Origin: Desulfuromonadales bacterium
Lineage (GTDB): Bacteria; Desulfobacterota; Desulfuromonadia; Desulfuromonadales; BM103
Reading direction: 5' to 3'
Length of the DNA stretch: 11,319 nt
Assembly: GCA_029859485.1 (NCBI GenBank)
Contig: JAOUDB010000045.1
Span: forward strand, 1 to 11,319
The notes beneath the pieces were generated by a model that was given only the letters and a program-made list of their open reading frames with translations, was not told the origin of the DNA and did no database searches. The translations under genes were made by a program, and so were the position numbers. Shown here piece after piece: positions 7,131 to 11,319 of this stretch (position 1 is the stretch's first letter; each line of letters opens with the position of its first letter).

Positions 7131-8201
7131 ATGAAACTATTTTCGCCATACATCTTTTTGTTTGCCCTGTTCCTGGCCGCCGGCGGATTCGTTTGGTACT
7201 GGTGGCTGACCGGCCGCTACATTGAGACCACCGACAATGCCTATATCCGTGGCGACATTACGCCGATCAGCACCAAGGTGTCCGGTTACGTGGAGAGTGT
7301 GATGGTAGCCGACAACCAGGTTGTTCGTGCCGGTGAGCCGTTGGTGCGCATTCAGGATATGGAATTCAAGGTGCGTATGGAGCGCGGCAGGAACAACCTT
7401 CTGGAACGGCGAGCAGCCCTGCTCGTGGTAACTGGAAAGCGCAAACAGCAGAGGTCGGAAATTGCCTTGGCCAAAGCGCAACTGGTTCTTGCTGAAGTCA
7501 ACCTGCAAAGAAACGCAGAAGTCTATAGTAAATTTGACCAGCTCTTCGCAGAAAAAGTCATTTCATGGTTTGAATACAACGAGGCCTTGACCAACAATAA
7601 AAGAGCCCTGGCGGAAAAGAGCGGCGCCCAGGCAAGTCTGGATAAGGCGGAACAGGAGCTAAACGTCCTTCTTGCCGAAGAGCAAAGGATTACGGCAGAG
7701 ATCGGACAACACCAGGAAGAACTCAAACTCTTGCAGCAGGAAGTCACCGACACCAGCATCTGCGCGCCGTTCTCAGGGACAGTCGGCAATCGCAGGGTTC
7801 AAGCCGGGCAATATGTACGCCCGGGTTCTGTCCTGATGGCTCTGATCCCCTTAAATGACGTCTGGGTCGAAGCGAACTTTAAGGAGGTCCAATTGGCCCG
7901 CATGCAGGAAGGTCAGCAAGTCGAGATAGAGGTCGACGCTTTTCCCGATCACCATTTTACCGGTCGTATTCAATCTCTATCTCCAGCCAGCGGTGCGGAA
8001 TTCAGTCTACTGCCGCCGGAAAATGCCAGCGGCAATTTCACAAAAATCGTGCAGCGCATACCGGTGAAAATTATGGTCGACAAAAGCTCGCATCCGGACA
8101 AAAAGCTTCTGCCGGGCATGTCTGTCGAAGTCAGCATTAACACCAAAGAGGCTCTGTTGACCGAGCAGAAAGAGTTTGCGGGCCTCTTGGACAGGCTATG
8201 A
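7131..8201 (+). CDS. HlyD-family membrane fusion protein, EmrA type
   Basis: A 356-residue periplasmic adaptor that links an inner-membrane exporter to an outer-membrane channel. One N-terminal membrane anchor (about 5-26) is followed by TTDNAYIRGDITPIS (33-47), the first half of the biotinyl-lipoyl domain (VSGYVESVMVADNQVVRAGE), and a long coiled-coil hairpin rich in Ala, Leu, Glu and Gln (about 80-205). The second lipoyl half is CAPFSGTVGNRRVQAGQYVR (211-230) and a beta-barrel part follows (VWVEANFKEVQL). The block GAEFSLLPPENASGNFTKI (288-306) is typical of EmrA proteins paired with DHA2 antiporters. TAGGA overlapping the previous stop supplies the ribosome binding site. It is slightly short of E. 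coli EmrA. Confidence 0.92.
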   Translation: MKLFSPYIFLFALFLAAGGFVWYWWLTGRYIETTDNAYIRGDITPISTKVSGYVESVMVADNQVVRAGEPLVRIQDMEFKVRMERGRNNLLERRAALLVVTGKRKQQRSEIALAKAQLVLAEVNLQRNAEVYSKFDQLFAEKVISWFEYNEALTNNKRALAEKSGAQASLDKAEQELNVLLAEEQRITAEIGQHQEELKLLQQEVTDTSICAPFSGTVGNRRVQAGQYVRPGSVLMALIPLNDVWVEANFKEVQLARMQEGQQVEIEVDAFPDHHFTGRIQSLSPASGAEFSLLPPENASGNFTKIVQRIPVKIMVDKSSHPDKKLLPGMSVEVSINTKEALLTEQKEFAGLLDRL

Positions 8202-9748
8202 CTCAGGTGGCCACGAATCGAGAGGCCATCTCTCTCGGCACATGGATTGGCTTCTTCTCCATGGCCGGCGGCACCTTCATGGCGGTGCTCGACACCCAGA
8301 TCGTTGCCAGCTCTCTGGCTGAGATTGGTGCCAGCTTGGGCTCGACCATCGATGAGGCCTCCTGGATCCAGACCGCATACATTATCGCCGAAGTGATCAT
8401 GATTCCTTTAGCCGGCTGGCTCTCAAGGTCACTCTCCCTCAAGTATCTCTACGCATTGGCATGTATCCTCTTCACTCTCTTCAGCATCTGCTGCGCACTC
8501 GCTTGGTCGATAGAATCGATCATGGTCTTCAGAATCTTTCAGGGCTTGTTCGCCGGGGCCATGATTCCCCTGCTCTACCAAGCCATCTACGCCCTCTTCC
8601 CCCGCGAGCGACAGGCCAACGTCACTCTCTTCGTCGTACTCATCATCGCCATTGCACCGACCATCGGTCCGACCCTGGGCGGATGGATTACGCAAACATA
8701 CTCATGGCGCTGGCTGTTTCTGCTTAACGTTTTTCCAGGCCTCATTGTGTCAACGTCCGTTTTCTATCTTGTGAAATGTCCACCGCCGAACTTCAGCCTG
8801 TTAAAGAAATTCGATTATCAGGGAATCATACTCATCGCAATCTTTCTTGGATGCCTTGAATACGTACTCGGAGAAGGGACAGAGAATGATTGGTTTGAAT
8901 CACGGCTTATTGTGACCCTAAGTTTTATTGTCGTTACCTCGGCCGGACTGCTGTTATGGCGAGAGCTGACCTGCCGTCACCCGGTGATAGACCTGCGCGC
9001 CTTTCGTGATCGCAACTTCGCCACCGGCTGTCTCTTCAACTTCATCATGGGTCTGGGCCTGTTCGGTTCCGGTTATCTGATGACAGTCTTCTTAAGCAGC
9101 GTACGCGACTACAACAGTCTGGAAATCGGCAAGGTCATGATGGTGCCCGGCTTGGCGATGATGATCTCTTTGCCTGTCGTGCGCTTATTTAGGACACGTC
9201 TCGGGGTACGAACCACCCTTGCCATCGGGCTGATCCTTTTCGGCGTATCATTATCAATCAACGCTTTTATGACTGCGGAAACAGGTTTCGATCAACTTCT
9301 TCTCCCCCAAGCCATGCGCGGTTTTGCCATGATGATGTGCATGTCGCCGATCACCGAGCTGGCACTTGGCAGGCTGCCCACCGAAGCCGTAGCAAATGCC
9401 AGTAGCCTCTACAGCCTGATGCGTTACCTTGGCGGAGGAATCGGCATCGCCGTCATCAACACCTTGGTCGAGATGCGTTCCAGTCTTCATCACCAGCGCC
9501 TAGTCGAAGTTCTCAACCCGGCCCGTTATGCTACCAGTGACATCATCACTTCATTTTCGTCATCTGTTGCAGGGCAGACCACAGATCTGGTTCAGGCCCT
9601 GGAGGGAGGGCTACAGTTGTTGTCGATACTGGTTGAGCGGGAATCTCTGTTGATGACTTGTAACGACATCTGGCTGATGATCGCTTGCCTGTTTGCCATA
9701 AGTTTTATGCTGATGCCAACGGTGCAAAAGGTCGCACCAAGGAGCTAA
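8198..9748 (+). CDS. MFS transporter, DHA2 family (EmrB/QacA type, 14 membrane segments)
   Basis: A 516-residue inner-membrane proton-driven exporter. Family motifs: LDTQIVASSLAEIGASLG in TM1 (motif D1, D32), the SWIQTAYIIAEVIMIPLAGW block in TM2, a degenerate motif A loop (SRSLSLKYLY, about 76-85), R112 in TM4 (FRIFQG), and antiporter motif C APTIGPTLGGW in TM5 (about 153-163). Its length and hydrophobic profile fit the 14-segment DHA2 group rather than 12-segment MFS proteins. The start overlaps the adaptor's stop by 4 bases (ATGA), with GGACAGG as ribosome binding site, so the two are co-translated as an EmrAB-like pair. E. coli EmrB exports uncouplers and hydrophobic drugs, but family members also export peptides and siderophores. 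The cargo here is unknown. No outer-membrane partner is encoded in the window. Confidence 0.93.
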   Translation: MTQVATNREAISLGTWIGFFSMAGGTFMAVLDTQIVASSLAEIGASLGSTIDEASWIQTAYIIAEVIMIPLAGWLSRSLSLKYLYALACILFTLFSICCALAWSIESIMVFRIFQGLFAGAMIPLLYQAIYALFPRERQANVTLFVVLIIAIAPTIGPTLGGWITQTYSWRWLFLLNVFPGLIVSTSVFYLVKCPPPNFSLLKKFDYQGIILIAIFLGCLEYVLGEGTENDWFESRLIVTLSFIVVTSAGLLLWRELTCRHPVIDLRAFRDRNFATGCLFNFIMGLGLFGSGYLMTVFLSSVRDYNSLEIGKVMMVPGLAMMISLPVVRLFRTRLGVRTTLAIGLILFGVSLSINAFMTAETGFDQLLLPQAMRGFAMMMCMSPITELALGRLPTEAVANASSLYSLMRYLGGGIGIAVINTLVEMRSSLHHQRLVEVLNPARYATSDIITSFSSSVAGQTTDLVQALEGGLQLLSILVERESLLMTCNDIWLMIACLFAISFMLMPTVQKVAPRS

Positions 9749-9751
9749 CAG

Positions 9752-10363
9752 ATGAAAGTTTTGGCGTTGGATGCAATGGGAGTGATCTACCAGTCGGGGG
9801 ATGATATTGTAGAACTGTTGGTTCCTTATATTCGCAAACACAGAGAGGAAAGCGAAGAGAGAATCAAGAGTCTATATCATCAATGCAGTCTGGGTGCATT
9901 CGCGTCTTCAGTTTTTTGGGAACAATTAGGATTGTCACCCGAGACAGAAGATGACTATCTCAGCAATCACTGCCTTGTAAGTGGGACCAAAGAATTCATA
10001 GTTGACGCAAGAGAGTCCTTTGACATGATCTGGTGTCTTTCTAACGATGTCAGTGAATGGTCAATTACGTTAAGAAGAACGTTTGATCTAGAAACTTTAT
10101 TTGATGGTTTTGTCATCAGCGGTGATGTGAAAACCAGAAAACCCTCGCCAGAGATGTACGAAGCTTTTTGTGTTATCTCAAAATCCAAACCGGAAGAGAT
10201 TCTCTTTATTGATGATCGGCCGGGAAATGTCTTTGCGGCAAAGAGTTGCGGCATGGAATCCGTTTTGTTTGGAGAACAATCCGAACCGATACAAGGGTTG
10301 CCACATGCACAAGATTATTCAGAGTTACGCAGCATGATACTGACACCTTCCCCAGAAAACTAA
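9752..10363 (+). CDS. HAD-superfamily hydrolase with atypical motif I
   Basis: A 203-residue protein with the HAD core. Motif I is LDAMGVIY: the nucleophile D7 is present, but the usual acid/base aspartate two residues later is methionine 9, as in some dehalogenase-like and other non-phosphatase HADs. Motif II is LSND (S97), motif III is the lysine of RKPSPEMY (K130), and motif IV is ILFIDDRPGN (D154, D155). An alpha-helical cap lies between motifs I and II (about 15-85), as in subclass I. Its start is 3 bases after the MFS stop with AGGAG just ahead, so it belongs to the operon. Its codons are visibly AT-richer than those of the transporter genes, suggesting a different origin. A role in processing the transported compound is inferred from position only. 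Confidence 0.88.
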   Translation: MKVLALDAMGVIYQSGDDIVELLVPYIRKHREESEERIKSLYHQCSLGAFASSVFWEQLGLSPETEDDYLSNHCLVSGTKEFIVDARESFDMIWCLSNDVSEWSITLRRTFDLETLFDGFVISGDVKTRKPSPEMYEAFCVISKSKPEEILFIDDRPGNVFAAKSCGMESVLFGEQSEPIQGLPHAQDYSELRSMILTPSPEN

Positions 10364-10391
10364 CCTGGGCAACTTACCTTTGAGAAGTATT

Positions 10392-10823
10392 ATGAAAATC
10401 CGGCAAATGACAATCGAGGACTACGACGACATCATTGTGCTGCTACAGGAGACGCCAGGAGTGACGGTTCGAGACGCAGATTCAAAAGAGACAACGAGCA
10501 AGTATTTGCATCATAATCCAGGTTTAAGTTTTGTTGCTGCCGTTGAGTCTAAAATAGTGGGCTGCGTCATGTGCGGACATGATGGTCGTCGTGGATACCT
10601 GCAGCACCTGGTTGTTAATCAAGACAACCGGAAGCAGGGCATCGGCGGCAAATTGTTCATGTCGTGTATTCGTGCCCTGAAAAAAATTGGTATAAGTAAA
10701 ACTCATATTTTCGTATTGAAGACCAACGATCTCGCAAATAATTATTGGTCAAACAAGGACTGGCAGTTACGCGAAGAGATAAATATGTACTCTTACAATA
10801 GCTCGACAAATGAGAATGCTTAA
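10392..10823 (+). CDS. GNAT-family N-acetyltransferase
   Basis: A 143-residue acyl-CoA-dependent N-acetyltransferase. It starts MKIRQMTIEDYDDI, the usual beta1-alpha1 opening. Beta strands containing SFVAAVESKIVGCVMCGHDG (46-65) follow, then motif A with LVVNQDNRKQGIGGKLF (73-89), in which R-K-Q-G-I-G (80-85) is the acetyl-CoA pyrophosphate-binding loop. The C-terminal YWSNKDWQLRE (118-128) fits motif B. The GHDGRRG block resembles YpeA-like small acetyltransferases. GAGAAG (10382-10387) lies before ATG 10392; an alternative in-frame TTG at 10380 would put that site inside the gene. It follows the HAD gene by 28 bases with no terminator between. Its composition is AT-rich like the HAD gene. 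The acceptor substrate is unknown. Confidence 0.87.
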   Translation: MKIRQMTIEDYDDIIVLLQETPGVTVRDADSKETTSKYLHHNPGLSFVAAVESKIVGCVMCGHDGRRGYLQHLVVNQDNRKQGIGGKLFMSCIRALKKIGISKTHIFVLKTNDLANNYWSNKDWQLREEINMYSYNSSTNENA

Positions 10824-10957
10824 CCAGTAGATCAGCAATGTCCCATAAGTCACGATTAACGGTATGTATTTCCTGGCAAAGCAAATCCCAGCTTCCATAT
10901 TAAACCTGGCATTGAAAAATTCATTTTCTAGCTAAAATCAGAGCTCAACATTGAGGA

Positions 10958-11319
10958 TCAAAGTCCTACCGCAAGCGCTGTAGATCTACGAGGGTCGGCA
11001 GCTCCATTAAATAAACCTTTATCAATCAAAATAGATTGGCTAGCACCCATGGCTGATTTCTGTTTAACCTTATGCCCTTTTTCGCGAAGGATTCTGACAG
11101 TGTCTGGACTAAGCCCTTCTTCAATCCGCAATTCATCGGGTAACCATTGATGATGGATTCTGGGAGCAGCTACAGCACTTAGAATATTAAGATTGTGATC
11201 GATAACATTCATGACCACCTGTAGTGTAGTAGTAATTATGCGAGAGCCACCGGGGCTCCCTGTAACTAAAAAGTTTTTCCCCTCTTTCTTAACTATGGTT
11301 GGCGACATGGAGCTAAGCA
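10958..11319 (-). CDS. ggt: Gamma-glutamyltranspeptidase, C-terminal part (5' end outside window)
   Basis: The last ~119 residues of the small subunit of a periplasmic enzyme that cleaves gamma-glutamyl bonds, for example in glutathione, and transfers or hydrolyses the glutamyl group. At the window edge the frame reads LSSMSPTIV, the conserved substrate-binding serine pair of E. coli Ggt. Then come GSPGGSRIITT with the Gly-Gly pair of the oxyanion hole, APRIHHQWLPDELRIEEG, SPDTVRILREKGH, and the terminal AADPRR motif. The catalytic threonine and the autoprocessing site lie outside the window. The stop is TGA at 10960-10958. The gene is convergent with the GNAT gene, with 134 bases between and no clear terminator. 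It is probably an independent unit. Confidence 0.93.
   Translation of the reverse strand, partial: LSSMSPTIVKKEGKNFLVTGSPGGSRIITTTLQVVMNVIDHNLNILSAVAAPRIHHQWLPDELRIEEGLSPDTVRILREKGHKVKQKSAMGASQSILIDKGLFNGAADPRRSTALAVGL

Noticed and set aside
10824..10957. Bidirectional terminator between the convergent GNAT and ggt genes
   Set aside because: I found no stem with a T-run on either strand; the short repeats here (CCTGGCA twice, GAGCTC) do not form a terminator.
1..11319. CRISPR arrays, tRNA or rRNA genes, insertion-sequence ends
   Set aside because: No spaced direct repeats, no cloverleaf-like or rRNA segments, and no transposase or terminal inverted repeats were seen.

Overview
The window looks like an accessory segment of a Gram-negative (diderm) bacterium. 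The evidence is a substrate-binding protein with a cleavable signal peptide and no lipobox cysteine, a HlyD/EmrA-type periplasmic adaptor, and a gamma-glutamyltranspeptidase whose C-terminal end closely resembles the proteobacterial enzyme. A proteobacterium or a related desulfobacterial/desulfuromonad lineage is plausible, but the sequence does not settle it.

Layout. Positions 1-850 are AT-rich and mostly non-coding. They hold two weak small reading frames on the minus strand near the left edge, a three-copy 10-bp tandem repeat, a possible decayed minus-strand reading frame, and a strong sigma70-like promoter embedded in a near-perfect 34-bp palindrome directly before a TetR-family repressor gene (852-1433). 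A tightly packed plus-strand run follows: a family-5 (Dpp/Opp/Nik-type) substrate-binding protein (1578-3152), two permeases (3254-4207, 4200-5123), two ATPases (5120-6136, 6133-7125), an EmrA-like membrane fusion protein (7131-8201), an EmrB-like 14-TM drug/H+ antiporter (8198-9748), a HAD-superfamily hydrolase (9752-10363) and, after 28 bases, a GNAT acetyltransferase (10392-10823). From the first permease to the HAD gene, neighbours overlap by 4 or 8 bases or are separated by 3-5 bases, so they are almost certainly co-transcribed and translationally coupled. The 3' end of a convergent gamma-glutamyltranspeptidase gene (10958-11319) closes the window.

How the genes may work together. The central observation is that a complete ABC importer of the peptide/nickel class and a complete EmrAB-type inner-membrane export pair are fused into one operon behind a TetR-family regulator. 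The arrangement implies that related molecules are moved in both directions. One precedent is the staphylococcal cnt locus, where a related ABC importer takes up a metal-loaded opine metallophore and an MFS protein exports the free one. No metallophore synthesis genes are visible here, so peptide antibiotic handling or another import/modify/export cycle is equally open. HAD and GNAT enzymes at the operon end could chemically modify the cargo. No outer-membrane TolC-like gene is present. The substrate cannot be read from the sequence.
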